From NCBI GenBank assembly GCA_965603015.1, contig CBFDBJ010000031.1, forward strand, positions 1 to 36,040: a stretch of DNA of 36,040 bases, written 5' to 3'. The first letter of the stretch is position 1; each line of letters begins with the position of its first letter. Under the pieces are notes generated by a model, which did not search any database, was not told the DNA's origin, and saw only the letters and a program-made list of their open reading frames with translations. Both the position numbers and the translations under genes were made by a program. This document shows positions 25,150-34,568 of this stretch, one piece after another. Origin of the DNA: JAUWTJ01 sp965603015 (GTDB taxonomy: Bacteria > Pseudomonadota > Alphaproteobacteria > M2410).

Positions 25150-25755
25150 TCATTTTGACTTGTGCCGCAGGTGGACGACCTTGCGTTTGCCGCCGCGGTG
25201 CTCCAGATGTTCGGTTTTCCTCGCGACTTCGCGAAATCCGGCCCGCTTCAGAAGCCGCAGCGAGGCCTCGTTTTCAACAAAGGCTTTGGCGTCGATCGTC
25301 TTGAGACCCAGCGTCGCCCGGCAGAAGACCAGGAAGGGCTCAATCGCTTCGCCGGTATAACCCTTGCCCCAATATTCGCGTCCGGCCCAATAGCCGATCT
25401 CTCCGTATCGGCGGCCCCACTTGCGATAAATCTGTATAGATATCGTTCCGATCAGACAGTTATCGGTGCGCCGTTCGATGCCAAGGACATATTGAGTTCC
25501 ATCGTGCCAGTCTGCTTCCCCGTTGCGAATAAATTTATGCGCCTCATTCAGCGTATAGGGGTTGGCGATCGAGATGGTCTGTTTGGAAACTTCCCAGTCG
25601 GAAACCAGGCGCGTGATCGTGTGGGCATCACTTTCGCCAAGGCGGCGCAGCCGCAGACGATCCGTATTAATGGCGCCGGAGAACGCAATCGCGCACGGCG
25701 CCACTCCTGGCTGCGCAGCGGCTTTCACACTCCAGTATTTCTCCGCCTTTTCCAC
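25150..25755 (-). CDS. GNAT family N-acetyltransferase (RimJ/RimL type)
   Basis: A RimJ/RimL-like acetyltransferase of about 201 aa. Seen are INTDRLRLRRLGESD at the fold start, motif A as YWGKGYTGEAI, and the C-terminal ENEASLRLLKRAGF. These enzymes acetylate protein N-termini or small amines; the substrate is unknown. There is no ATG at the 5' end: I favour GTG 25755, preceded by AAGGAAGG, while a TTG at 25791 and later GTG codons are alternatives. It lies just downstream of argJ and is probably in its operon. Confidence 0.87.
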   Translation of the reverse strand: MEKAEKYWSVKAAAQPGVAPCAIAFSGAINTDRLRLRRLGESDAHTITRLVSDWEVSKQTISIANPYTLNEAHKFIRNGEADWHDGTQYVLGIERRTDNCLIGTISIQIYRKWGRRYGEIGYWAGREYWGKGYTGEAIEPFLVFCRATLGLKTIDAKAFVENEASLRLLKRAGFREVARKTEHLEHRGGKRKVVHLRHKSK

Positions 25756-25797
25756 TTCGGCTTGCCTTCCTTCAGCCTGCAAAACGACCAACTGTGA

Positions 25798-27132
25798 TCA
25801 ACTGCGATAATCCGCATTGATCGAAATGTAGCCGTGGGTGAGATCACATGTCCAGACCCGCGCCTCGCCCTTCTTCAATCCTACGTCGGCAGTGATTTCT
25901 ATTTCGTTGCCTTTCATATAGGCCGAAACCACCGCCTCGTCATAATCCGGGTGGCGGATTCCCTTGTCAGCCAGAAGATGCGGCCCGAAAGAGATCGCCA
26001 ATCTGTCGCGATCGGCAGGTTCCCCGGCCTTTCCGACCGCCATGACGACCCGACCCCAATTTGCATCCTCACCGGCCACAGCCGTTTTAACCAGCGGAGA
26101 ATTGGCAATCGAGAATGCTATTTTTCGCGCTGATGCCGCCGTGGCCCCGCCTTTTACACGGACCGTGATGAACTTTGTTGCGCCTTCCCCGTCGCGCACG
26201 ATCTGATGGGCCAGATCCTCCATAACCTCATGGAGCCTGGCGCGGAAGTCGGCGAGCCGGCGATCTCCGGGACCGGTGAAGGGCGCAGAGGCTCCCGGTG
26301 CCACGCCGGCCTTGCCCGTTGCAAAAAGCAGAACCGTATCGCTGGTCGATGTATCGCTATCCACGGTGATGGCATTGAAGGTATCGCCGACAGCAGATTT
26401 AAGCATGGCCTGCAGGATTTCCGCCGGCACTTTGGCATCGGTGAAAATGAACCCGAGCATCGTTGCCATGTCCGGCGCAATCATGCCGGATCCTTTTGTG
26501 ATGCCAGAAATCGTCACCGGCACACCGTCAATTTCAGCCTGCCGGGTTGAGGCTTTTGGCCAGGTGTCCGTTGTCATGATCGCGCTGGCGGCCTTTTTCC
26601 AGCCCGCCGGTGTCAACGGGCGCGGCGCAAGCCTGAAGGCTGGCAGGATCTTGTGGTAATTGAGCGGCTCTCCAATCACCCCGGTCGATGCCAGAAAAAC
26701 CTCGCTCTGTTTACACCCGTAGGCTTGCGCCGCTGCGGTCGATATGGCCTTGACCGCATCACGGCCATCTTTACCGGTAAAGGCGTTGGCATTGCCGGCA
26801 TTGACAACAAGAAGCCTGGCGGACGGTGACTTGCCTTTTTTCAGATTGGCGCGGCACCAGTCGACGACGGAGGACGCTGTGGCCGACTTTGTGAAAACTC
26901 CGGCGACGGTTGTTCCGCGTGCCAGCTTGAATATCGTCAGGTCCGTGCGGCCCTTGTAGCGCTCGCCGGTCCGGGCGGTTATCGCTTCAACGCCTTCTAT
27001 GGCCCGCAAACTGGGGAACTGAGCCGGAGCAAGAAGCGAGACATCGGGTGATGCTTTTGCCTTTTTGAGTGAAGGGTCAGCCCGGGACGCGCGAGGCTTT
27101 CCGGGTCCCGATTTTTTCCTGTTTTCCGCCAT
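25798..27132 (-). CDS. argJ: Bifunctional glutamate N-acetyltransferase/amino-acid acetyltransferase
   Basis: ArgJ recycles the acetyl group from N-acetylornithine to glutamate (and may also use acetyl-CoA) in arginine synthesis. The 444-aa precursor cleaves itself between Ala223 and Thr224 in PDMATMLGFI; Thr224 then becomes the nucleophile. NAGNANA (111-117) and DSDTSTSDT are also family signatures. The N-terminal 30 residues are basic, Lys/Pro-rich and longer than in many ArgJ proteins. It lies 34 bases downstream of the PPIase gene. Confidence 0.96.
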   Translation of the reverse strand: MAENRKKSGPGKPRASRADPSLKKAKASPDVSLLAPAQFPSLRAIEGVEAITARTGERYKGRTDLTIFKLARGTTVAGVFTKSATASSVVDWCRANLKKGKSPSARLLVVNAGNANAFTGKDGRDAVKAISTAAAQAYGCKQSEVFLASTGVIGEPLNYHKILPAFRLAPRPLTPAGWKKAASAIMTTDTWPKASTRQAEIDGVPVTISGITKGSGMIAPDMATMLGFIFTDAKVPAEILQAMLKSAVGDTFNAITVDSDTSTSDTVLLFATGKAGVAPGASAPFTGPGDRRLADFRARLHEVMEDLAHQIVRDGEGATKFITVRVKGGATAASARKIAFSIANSPLVKTAVAGEDANWGRVVMAVGKAGEPADRDRLAISFGPHLLADKGIRHPDYDEAVVSAYMKGNEIEITADVGLKKGEARVWTCDLTHGYISINADYRS

Positions 27133-27166
27133 CGAAAGCCACCATCTGAAAGGACCGTACCCTTCC

Positions 27167-28096
27167 TTATTGTGATGCTACGAGGGCCCTGTCAAGCTCC
27201 GCCTCATGAGGCAGACCGACCCGCTCGATCCGTGCTTCGGCACGCAATTTGGCAAGGTCACGATACAGTGCCTCTTCAATCAACTCGTGTTTGAGTTCAT
27301 TGTGCACCGTGATCAGAGCAGGCGGTTTGCGATAACGGACGTCCTCCAGCCAGATCACATGCCAGCCGAAGCGTGAGGTAAAAGGTAGCGAGACCTCGTT
27401 CTCGGCCATGGAAAATGCCCGGTCAGAAACTTCCGGCAAAAGCGCATCGACGCTTTGATACCCCATGTCACCGCCAACGACGGCAAAACTGTCGAGGGAA
27501 TATTGTCTGGCAAGGTCTTCGAAGAGGTCTCCGTCTTGATATTTTTGCAAGACCTCCTCGGCTTCCTCCCGGGTGCGGACAAGAATTTGCCACAAATGCG
27601 CCTCGCGAAGCCGGTCCTCGTCGAGGTAGCGCGCCTCGTAGAGTTGCTTGATATCCCGCTCTGAAATGGCCGTCTCGATCATCCCGGCGATATACTGATC
27701 GCGCAGAAGCTTTTCCTGTTCAAAACGAAAGCGGCCCTGCATGACACCGTCGCGCGTCAGCCCTGCCTTCCATCCGGCCTCGGCAAAAAGGCGGCGATCA
27801 ATCAGGTCATTGATAACCGCCTCCAGCACCAGCGCATCGGGCAGTCCGGCGGCCTCGGGAGGCAATTCAGAGCGCGCCATAACAACATCAGACAGACGAA
27901 TTTCCTGACCATTGACGCGCGCGATAACCAGATCGTTACCGCCCTGGAAGCCAGGTAATTGTGTCGCAAGGCGCGGTTGTTCAATTTCCCTGACGCCGAA
28001 ATAGATCCCTGTGCCAAGAAACAAAGCCCCGACACAGATCATCGCCGTAACGGCTGAACTCTGTAATTCATTGATTCTATTATCATTTTTTAGCAT
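27167..28096 (-). CDS. Parvulin-type peptidyl-prolyl cis-trans isomerase, membrane-anchored
   Basis: A 309-aa periplasmic foldase. One N-terminal transmembrane segment (about 16-35) is followed by a SurA/PrsA-like N-domain and a PpiC rotamase domain (about 155-260; LREAHLWQILVRTREEAEEVLQKY, then GGDMGYQ, then SFTSRFGWHVIWLED-like pattern). The frame is open to 28228, but ATG 28096 puts the anchor at the N-terminus. A perfect TCCACGTGGA palindrome (28111-28120) lies just upstream. It heads a probable operon with argJ, GNAT and mutT, and is divergent from secA; SecA exports its clients. Confidence 0.88.
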   Translation of the reverse strand: MLKNDNRINELQSSAVTAMICVGALFLGTGIYFGVREIEQPRLATQLPGFQGGNDLVIARVNGQEIRLSDVVMARSELPPEAAGLPDALVLEAVINDLIDRRLFAEAGWKAGLTRDGVMQGRFRFEQEKLLRDQYIAGMIETAISERDIKQLYEARYLDEDRLREAHLWQILVRTREEAEEVLQKYQDGDLFEDLARQYSLDSFAVVGGDMGYQSVDALLPEVSDRAFSMAENEVSLPFTSRFGWHVIWLEDVRYRKPPALITVHNELKHELIEEALYRDLAKLRAEARIERVGLPHEAELDRALVASQ

Positions 28097-28215
28097 GTCG
28101 CGGACTTTTCTCCACGTGGACCCACATTCAGGCGGCATTTTGCCCCGCGCCCGGACCCGTATCAAGCCTGCATGGGAATTAACCCTAACGCGGCACATTG
28201 GCTGGCCTGCGTGCG

Positions 28216-28244
28216 TTGACAATCGCATGTCGGGCGCTTATCTG
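28216..28244 (+). promoter_or_regulatory. Sigma70-type promoter of secA
   Basis: TTGACA (28216-28221), a 17-nt spacer, and TATCTG (28239-28244) about 110 bp upstream of the secA start. The -35 is perfect and the -10 matches at the key positions. Leader space of about 100 nt remains, in which I see no clear structured element. Confidence 0.6.
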
Positions 28245-28354
28245 TCCTGAATCGCTCGAATTAGCCTCGGCAGGGCTTTGAGCAGCTGCAGTTCTGGCGG
28301 GTTTTGGTTAATGCACATAGTATCAGATCCGGCGTTTATTGAGGAATTTCCCGC

Positions 28355-31084
28355 ATGTTAGGTAGTTTGGCTCGACGCGTTTTTGGCTCCGCAAATGATC
28401 GCGTGTTAAAGCCGTATTTCAAAATCGTGGAAAAGGTCAACGCGCTTGAGCCGGAGTTCGAGAAACTCGACAATGGCCAGCTCCGGGCCAAGACAGAAGA
28501 TTTTCGCACTCGCCTGAAAGAGGGTGAAAGCCTCGACGATCTCCTCCCTGAAGCCTTTGCCACGGTTCGCGAGGCCGCCAAGCGCACCCTTGGTCAGCGC
28601 CACTTTGATGTTCAGATCGCCGGCGGCATTGTCCTCCACAGGGGGAATATTGCCGAAATGAAAACCGGCGAGGGCAAGACCCTGGTTGCAACCTTGCCAG
28701 TTTATCTCAATGCCCTTACCGGCCGCGGTGTCCACGTCGTTACAGTAAACGATTACCTGGCAAAGCGTGATGCGGACTGGATGGGCCAAATATACCGTTT
28801 TCTCGGACTTCAGGTTGGCTGTGTCATCCACGGACTTGATGACAATGAACGACGCGAGGCCTACGCCGCCGACGTGACGCATGGCACCAACAATGAATTG
28901 GGCTTCGACTATCTGCGCGACAACATGAAGTATGAAACCTCGCAAATGGTTCAGCGCGGTCACTATTTCGCCATCGTCGACGAAGTGGATTCCATCCTTG
29001 TCGACGAGGCCCGCACGCCGCTGATTATCTCTGGCCCCACTGAGGATAATTCTGAGCTCTATGTAACCCTCGACGCCTATATTCCAAAACTGTCAGACGA
29101 GCATTTTGAGCTCGATGAAAAATCACGGCAGGTCACGATCACCGAAGAAGGCAATGAATTTCTTGAGCATATTCTGCGCGAGGACGGCCTTCTGGAAGGT
29201 GAAACTCTCTACGATATCGAAAATGTTTCGATCGTTCACCACGTCAATCAAGCGCTCAAAGCTCACAAGCTGTTTCAGCGCGACAAGGACTATATCGTCA
29301 AGGACAACGCTGTCGTCATCATCGACGAGTTTACCGGGCGGATGATGGAAGGGCGGCGCTATTCCGAAGGCCTTCATCAAGCTCTTGAAGCCAAGGAGAG
29401 GGCGAAAATTCAACCGGAAAACCAGACGTTGGCTTCTGTCACGTTCCAGAATTATTTCCGCCTCTACGAAAAGCTTGCCGGCATGACGGGGACGGCACAG
29501 ACCGAAGCCGAAGAGTTTTCCGATATCTACAAGCTCAATGTCATCGAAATGCCAACCAACGTTCCTGTCCAACGCGTAGACCATCACGACGAAGTCTATC
29601 GCACGACAGCGGAGAAACATGAGGCGATCCTTGAGCAGATCCTGGATTGCCAGGAGCGCGGCCAACCGATCCTTGTTGGCACCACAAGTATTGAAAAATC
29701 TGAAGATCTCGCCGCCATTCTGAAGAAGAAAAAAATCAAACATCAGGTTCTCAATGCCCGTTATCACGAACAGGAAGCCCAGATCATCGGGCAGGCAGGG
29801 CGTGCCGGAGCTGTGACGATTGCGACCAACATGGCCGGACGAGGCACCGACATCCAGCTCGGCGGCAATCTCGACATGCGCATTGCGGATGAAACCGCAG
29901 ACATCGAGGACGAAACCGAACGCACCACGTTGATTGAAAAAATCACGGAGGAGATAAGAGAGAATAAGGCTCGGGCAATGGAGGCTGGTGGTCTGTTTGT
30001 GATCGGGACGGAACGTCATGAAAGCCGCCGCATTGATAACCAGCTGCGTGGGCGGACCGGACGTCAGGGCGACGTTGGCGGGTCGAAATTCTACCTCAGC
30101 CTTGAGGACGATTTGATGCGGATCTTCGGATCGGAGCGTATGGACTCGATGTTGCAGCGTCTTGGCCTTGAAGAAGGTGAGGCGATCGTCCATCCGTGGA
30201 TCAACAAGGCGCTTGAAAAAGCCCAACAGAAGGTTGAAACGCGCAACTACGATATTCGCAAGAACCTCCTGAAATATGACGATGTGATGAACGATCAACG
30301 CAAGGCGATCTTCGAGCAACGCATTGAAATGATGGAAGCCGATGACCTCAATGATGTCATTCAGGATATGCGGCATGACACCGTGAACAGCATCGTTGAT
30401 CTGCACATTCCTGAAAAAGCCTATGCGGAGCAATGGGATGTCGAGGGCCTCCACGACGCCGTTGCGGAAACCTTCGGGCTTGATGTTCCGGTCAAGGACT
30501 GGGCGGCCGAAGAAGGTATTGCGGACGAGGAAATCAAGGCACGACTGATCGACGCAACCGACCGCAAGATGGCCGAAAAGGCTGTGCGGATCGGGCCGGA
30601 ACTGATGCGCGACATTGAAAAGAGAATGCTGCTTGAAATTCTTGATCACGAATGGCGTGACCACCTGGTGCATCTCGATCACCTGCGTCAGGCCGTTGGC
30701 CTGCGAAGCTATGCCCAGCGTAATCCACTCAATGAATACAAGACCGAAAGTTTTGCGCTGTTTGAGAACCTTTTGTCCACCTTGCGCGAAAAGGTGACAC
30801 GCACCCTGATGTTCATTGAGGTCAATTTCGACCCTGCGCCGCCACCGCAAATGCCGGCCGGCCTGAAAGAAACCCACATTGATCCCTTGACCGGACAAAA
30901 CGAACTGGATGCAAAGTCTGACACAGGCCCCTCTGGCGCACCCCAACCGACGCGTCGCCGCAACGTGGCTCTGAATCCGGATGACCCTTCAACCTGGGGC
31001 AAGACCCAGCGTAATGCGGTGTGCCCATGCGGATCCGGCAAGAAATTCAAACATTGTCACGGCCAGATGTCTGCCAACGTCTGA
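28355..31084 (+). CDS. secA: Preprotein translocase ATPase SecA
   Basis: SecA drives secreted proteins through SecYEG using ATP. The 909-aa protein has Walker A MKTGEGKT (102-109), the DEVDSILVDEARTPLIISG motor signature, the preprotein cross-linking domain, and the C-terminal zinc finger C890-x-C892...C901-H902 (CPCGSGKKFKHCHG) that binds SecB and lipids. Full length, no defects. GAGGAA lies about 10 bases before the ATG. A promoter is at 28216-28244. Confidence 0.99.
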   Translation: MLGSLARRVFGSANDRVLKPYFKIVEKVNALEPEFEKLDNGQLRAKTEDFRTRLKEGESLDDLLPEAFATVREAAKRTLGQRHFDVQIAGGIVLHRGNIAEMKTGEGKTLVATLPVYLNALTGRGVHVVTVNDYLAKRDADWMGQIYRFLGLQVGCVIHGLDDNERREAYAADVTHGTNNELGFDYLRDNMKYETSQMVQRGHYFAIVDEVDSILVDEARTPLIISGPTEDNSELYVTLDAYIPKLSDEHFELDEKSRQVTITEEGNEFLEHILREDGLLEGETLYDIENVSIVHHVNQALKAHKLFQRDKDYIVKDNAVVIIDEFTGRMMEGRRYSEGLHQALEAKERAKIQPENQTLASVTFQNYFRLYEKLAGMTGTAQTEAEEFSDIYKLNVIEMPTNVPVQRVDHHDEVYRTTAEKHEAILEQILDCQERGQPILVGTTSIEKSEDLAAILKKKKIKHQVLNARYHEQEAQIIGQAGRAGAVTIATNMAGRGTDIQLGGNLDMRIADETADIEDETERTTLIEKITEEIRENKARAMEAGGLFVIGTERHESRRIDNQLRGRTGRQGDVGGSKFYLSLEDDLMRIFGSERMDSMLQRLGLEEGEAIVHPWINKALEKAQQKVETRNYDIRKNLLKYDDVMNDQRKAIFEQRIEMMEADDLNDVIQDMRHDTVNSIVDLHIPEKAYAEQWDVEGLHDAVAETFGLDVPVKDWAAEEGIADEEIKARLIDATDRKMAEKAVRIGPELMRDIEKRMLLEILDHEWRDHLVHLDHLRQAVGLRSYAQRNPLNEYKTESFALFENLLSTLREKVTRTLMFIEVNFDPAPPPQMPAGLKETHIDPLTGQNELDAKSDTGPSGAPQPTRRRNVALNPDDPSTWGKTQRNAVCPCGSGKKFKHCHGQMSANV

Positions 31085-31098
31085 CGTCATTTGATGGA

Positions 31099-31470
31099 TC
31101 AGAAGGTTGCGAGCAGAAAAGCGGCAAGCGCACGCTTGTCAGCTTCATCAAGGTCAAAGCGCGGCATGGGCCCGGGAGGGGCGTCAAGAAGCGCAGCGAT
31201 ATCTTCTGCCGTGTAACGGTCGGCCAGGTTTTCCAGTTTCGGGGCCGTGTTGCCCTCGATGGGTTCGGCCGGGAAGTGACACCCGGCACAGCCCAGTTCA
31301 TCATAAATCGCAGCACCCTCGGCAATGAGTTCATCAGGAAGGGGCTCACTCGCGCCCGCCGCCAAGGCCGAAAACATTTCAACTGCGAAAATCGCGCCGC
31401 CTGCCGAGACTGCAAGGGCCGAAACGGCAAGGGTGGGGACAGCCTTGAAGATTGTCTCTACTCTTTTCAC
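31099..31470 (-). CDS. Small c-type cytochrome
   Basis: A 123-aa protein with an N-terminal hydrophobic signal/anchor (about 8-35) and one class I cytochrome c domain. The heme site CAGCH lies in YDELGCAGCHFPAE, and PGPMPRF supplies the likely axial Met; AEDIAALLDAP and the C-terminal ADKRALAAFLLA helix are typical. The start is GTG 31470, with AGGGGAG six bases upstream; the frame could be opened at 31518 but that lacks support. The partner is unknown. It is convergent with secA, with 14 bases between the stops. Confidence 0.85.
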   Translation of the reverse strand: MKRVETIFKAVPTLAVSALAVSAGGAIFAVEMFSALAAGASEPLPDELIAEGAAIYDELGCAGCHFPAEPIEGNTAPKLENLADRYTAEDIAALLDAPPGPMPRFDLDEADKRALAAFLLATF

Positions 31471-31605
31471 TCTCTGCTCCCCTGAAATTGCACGCCCGCA
31501 TTCAAGCTTTTTCCCCATGCAGATGCAAGCCCTCGCATCAATTGCACTCGCCTTAAAATCACCCTAGGCTGCCCGAAACATGATTAAACTTTCAGGGAGA
31601 ACACC

Positions 31606-32760
31606 ATGAGCACCCCCACTGCGTTCGAAGTCGAGATTGCACAGGACGTGATCGACGGGATCATGGCGAAGGTCAGAGCCTACGACTGGCACGAAATGCC
31701 CGACGGCGGGGAACCGCTGGATCTGTCAAGCGATGCGGCCTGGGCGTGGGGGACACCGCTGCCTTACATGAAAGAGGTGGCGGACTATTGGACCTCGCAG
31801 TTTGACTGGCGCAAGGCCGAGGCGGGCCTCAACCGCTTCCCCCAGTTCAAGGCAAATGTGGATGGTATCGACATTCATTTCATTCACGCCAAGGCTGAAA
31901 ACCCGACAGGTCTGCCGATTGTCATCACCCATGGCTGGCCCGGATCGGTGTTTGAGTTTCTCGAAGTTGTCGAGCCGCTCAACGCGGCGGGTCATGACGT
32001 CATTCTTCCGTCCCTCATTGGCTATGGCTTTTCAGGCAAACCAAAGGCCCCTGTCAGCCCACGAACCATTGCGCGCCACACTGCAAAACTCCTCTCCGAA
32101 ACGCTTGGCATTGAAGCCTATATCGCGCAGGGCGGCGACTGGGGCAGCGTCGTGACCGGCTGGCTCGGCTATGAAGCGGAGGCTTGCAAGGCCATCCACC
32201 TCAACATGCAGGGCTGGGTGTCGCCGGGTGTGGCCCCCGAGAGCGAAGAGGAAAAGAAATCTGCCGAGCACGCCGCAATGATGTTTGACCTGGAAGGCGC
32301 CTATTTCCGCATTCAGTCATCAAAGCCGCAGAGCCTCTCCTATGCGATGATGGACTCGCCTGTTGGACAAGCTGCCTGGATCATCGAGAAATTCCGCACC
32401 TGGTCCGATGTGCCAGGCGGTGATCTTGAAAACGTGTATACCAAGGATCAGCTGCTCACCAATATCATGATCTATCTGGTGACCCGCACCTTCAATACCG
32501 CCACCTGGCTCTATAATGGACTGTTTGCAGATCCTTCCGGCGAGCCGGTCCCGCTCGGTGCGCGCATCGAAAAGCCGTGCGGTATTGCGTCTTTTCCGGG
32601 TGACGAGATTTATCATTTTGCGCCGCGGTCACAGGTCGAGCGCTCTCTTAATGTGGTGCACTGGACCGATATGACCGAAGGCGGGCATTTTGCGGCCCTC
32701 GAGAAACCGAAGCTTTATGTTGATGATCTTCTGAAATTCATCAAGACAGCGGGCGTCTGA
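31606..32760 (+). CDS. Epoxide hydrolase (alpha/beta hydrolase, EHN-domain type)
   Basis: A 384-aa enzyme of the microsomal-type epoxide hydrolase family, which opens epoxides to diols. The N-terminal EHN domain (about 5-110, with W28 and LPYMKEVADYW) precedes the alpha/beta-hydrolase core: oxyanion motif HGWPGS (109-114), nucleophile D178 in GGDWGS, and catalytic His361 in GGHFAALE. No signal peptide. CAGGGAG supports the start. The stop is one base from the start of the SLC13 transporter gene, so the pair should be co-transcribed and may handle a common compound (inference). Confidence 0.92.
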   Translation: MSTPTAFEVEIAQDVIDGIMAKVRAYDWHEMPDGGEPLDLSSDAAWAWGTPLPYMKEVADYWTSQFDWRKAEAGLNRFPQFKANVDGIDIHFIHAKAENPTGLPIVITHGWPGSVFEFLEVVEPLNAAGHDVILPSLIGYGFSGKPKAPVSPRTIARHTAKLLSETLGIEAYIAQGGDWGSVVTGWLGYEAEACKAIHLNMQGWVSPGVAPESEEEKKSAEHAAMMFDLEGAYFRIQSSKPQSLSYAMMDSPVGQAAWIIEKFRTWSDVPGGDLENVYTKDQLLTNIMIYLVTRTFNTATWLYNGLFADPSGEPVPLGARIEKPCGIASFPGDEIYHFAPRSQVERSLNVVHWTDMTEGGHFAALEKPKLYVDDLLKFIKTAGV

Positions 32761-32761
32761 C

Positions 32762-34561
32762 ATGACTTTTGAACAGGGTGTTTCGTTCACCATTCTGGCA
32801 ATGGCGCTTGTGCTCTTTGCCTGGGGGAAATGGCGCTACGACATTGTTGCTGCGCTGGCGCTTTTGGCCGTTGCGGTGACCGGTCTCGTCGAGACAAGCG
32901 AGATCTTTTCCGGGTTTGGTCATCCGGCCGTGATCACTGTCGCCGCCGTGCTTGTTATTTCTCACACGCTGCAGCGCGCCGGTGTGGTTGATCTGATCGC
33001 TTCCGGCATTGCGCCTTTCACCAAAGGAACATTTAGCCACATCGCATCCCTTTCAGTCGTGGTCGCGATCAGTTCTGCGTTCATGAACAATGTCGGCGCG
33101 ATCGCTATTATGCTGCCGGTGGCGCTGGCCAGCTGCACGGAACGCGGCCGGTCGCCCGCAGTTATTTTGATGCCCCTTGCCTTCGGGTCGATCCTCGGGG
33201 GGCTGATGACCATGATCGGAACCCCGCCCAATATCATTATTGCAACCTACCGCGCCGAACTTATTGATCCGATGACCGGACTGGCCAGCGAGCCCTTCGG
33301 CATGTTCGACTTCTCGCCGGTGGGCGTGCCTGTGGCAATCATCGGGCTTTTGTTTGTTGCTCTCGTCGGCTGGCGGCTGATCCCGAAGGAACGCCACGGC
33401 GCCAAAAGTACCGAAGATCTTTTTAAAATCTCCTATTACATTACCGAAGTGCGCGTGCCTGAAGGCTCTAAACTGATCGGCGTTGCCATGGAAAAGGCGG
33501 AGGAAATGACCGGTGAGGATGTTCTCATCACAGGCATCACGCGGCGCGAGGGCCGGATGCGCCGCCCGGTCCCCTGGGAACTGGTGCGTGAGGGCGACCT
33601 CCTCTTGCTGCGCGCTGACCCGAAGGATCTCAAACCCATCGTCGATGATCACAGCCTTGAGCTGGTTGGCAGCGCGGAGGATGCAGCGGCGCATCTTCAG
33701 CCGGTCAATACCAGGCTCATCGAAGCAGTCGTCACGCCGGGCTCAAGCCTTGAAGGGCGCTCGTCCCACTTTCTGCGCTGGCGATCGGGGTTTTCGCTCG
33801 AGCTTCTCGGGGTTGCCCGGGAGGGCGAGCCACTTGATCAGAGAATCAAGCGGACCGAGCTTCGTACCGGCGACGTTCTGCTGCTTCAGGCTTCAGAAGA
33901 AGAAGGCGAGAACGCGTTCGGGGAGTTGGGGCTTTTGCCTCTGCCGGAGCGCGGCCTTGCGCTTGGCGAGCCGCGACGGGTTCTTGTGCCGCTTGGTATT
34001 TTTGCGCTTGCCATTGCCCTTTCCGCTTTTGGATATCTGCCCATCGCGGTTGCCTTTGTCGGGGTGATTCTGGCCTATGTCATTCTGGGCATTCTGCCCC
34101 TGCGCGAGCTTTACACAAAAATCGACTGGCCCATCATCGTTTTGCTGGGGAGCATGATCCCGGTGGGCCGGGCGCTGGAAGCAACTGGCGGGACGGCCCT
34201 CATTGCCGACGGCATACTGGGACTTACCGGCACGATGCCGCCGTGGGCGATCCTGACGCTGGTCATGATCGTTACCATGACCTTGTCGGATCTGATCAAC
34301 AATGCCGCCACCGCCCTCGTCATGGCCCCCATAGCGGTGGCCATCGCCGCAGGTCTCGGCGTCAGTTTTGACCCGTTCCTGATGGCGGTCGCGATCGGTG
34401 CGTCGTGTGCCTTCCTCACCCCCATCGGGCACCAGTCCAACACCCTGGTGATGGGCCCTGGCGGCTATCATTTCGGCGACTACTGGCGCATGGGCCTGCC
34501 GCTGGAGATCGCAATTGTCGTGGTATCGGTGCCGCTGATATTGTGGATTTGGCCGATGTGA
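32762..34561 (+). CDS. SLC13 family permease with two RCK_C (TrkA-C) domains
   Basis: A 599-aa inner-membrane transporter. Two halves of transmembrane helices (about 5-210 and 405-599) flank a soluble part with two TrkA-C-like domains (about 222-292, 318-382). The first half contains FMNNVGAIAIMLPVA and MTMIGTPPNIIIA, the second LINNAATALVMAPIAVA and THPIGHQSNTLVMGPGGY-like LTPIGHQSN, which are the paired SLC13/DASS substrate and Na+ motifs. This architecture is found in sulfate and dicarboxylate transporters; the substrate cannot be chosen here. The ATG is one base after the epoxide hydrolase stop. Confidence 0.9.
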   Translation: MTFEQGVSFTILAMALVLFAWGKWRYDIVAALALLAVAVTGLVETSEIFSGFGHPAVITVAAVLVISHTLQRAGVVDLIASGIAPFTKGTFSHIASLSVVVAISSAFMNNVGAIAIMLPVALASCTERGRSPAVILMPLAFGSILGGLMTMIGTPPNIIIATYRAELIDPMTGLASEPFGMFDFSPVGVPVAIIGLLFVALVGWRLIPKERHGAKSTEDLFKISYYITEVRVPEGSKLIGVAMEKAEEMTGEDVLITGITRREGRMRRPVPWELVREGDLLLLRADPKDLKPIVDDHSLELVGSAEDAAAHLQPVNTRLIEAVVTPGSSLEGRSSHFLRWRSGFSLELLGVAREGEPLDQRIKRTELRTGDVLLLQASEEEGENAFGELGLLPLPERGLALGEPRRVLVPLGIFALAIALSAFGYLPIAVAFVGVILAYVILGILPLRELYTKIDWPIIVLLGSMIPVGRALEATGGTALIADGILGLTGTMPPWAILTLVMIVTMTLSDLINNAATALVMAPIAVAIAAGLGVSFDPFLMAVAIGASCAFLTPIGHQSNTLVMGPGGYHFGDYWRMGLPLEIAIVVVSVPLILWIWPM

Positions 34562-34568
34562 GGGTGGA

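Noticed and set aside
29123..30946. 607-codon minus-strand frame inside secA
   Set aside because: Antisense shadow of secA, which is intact and unmistakable.
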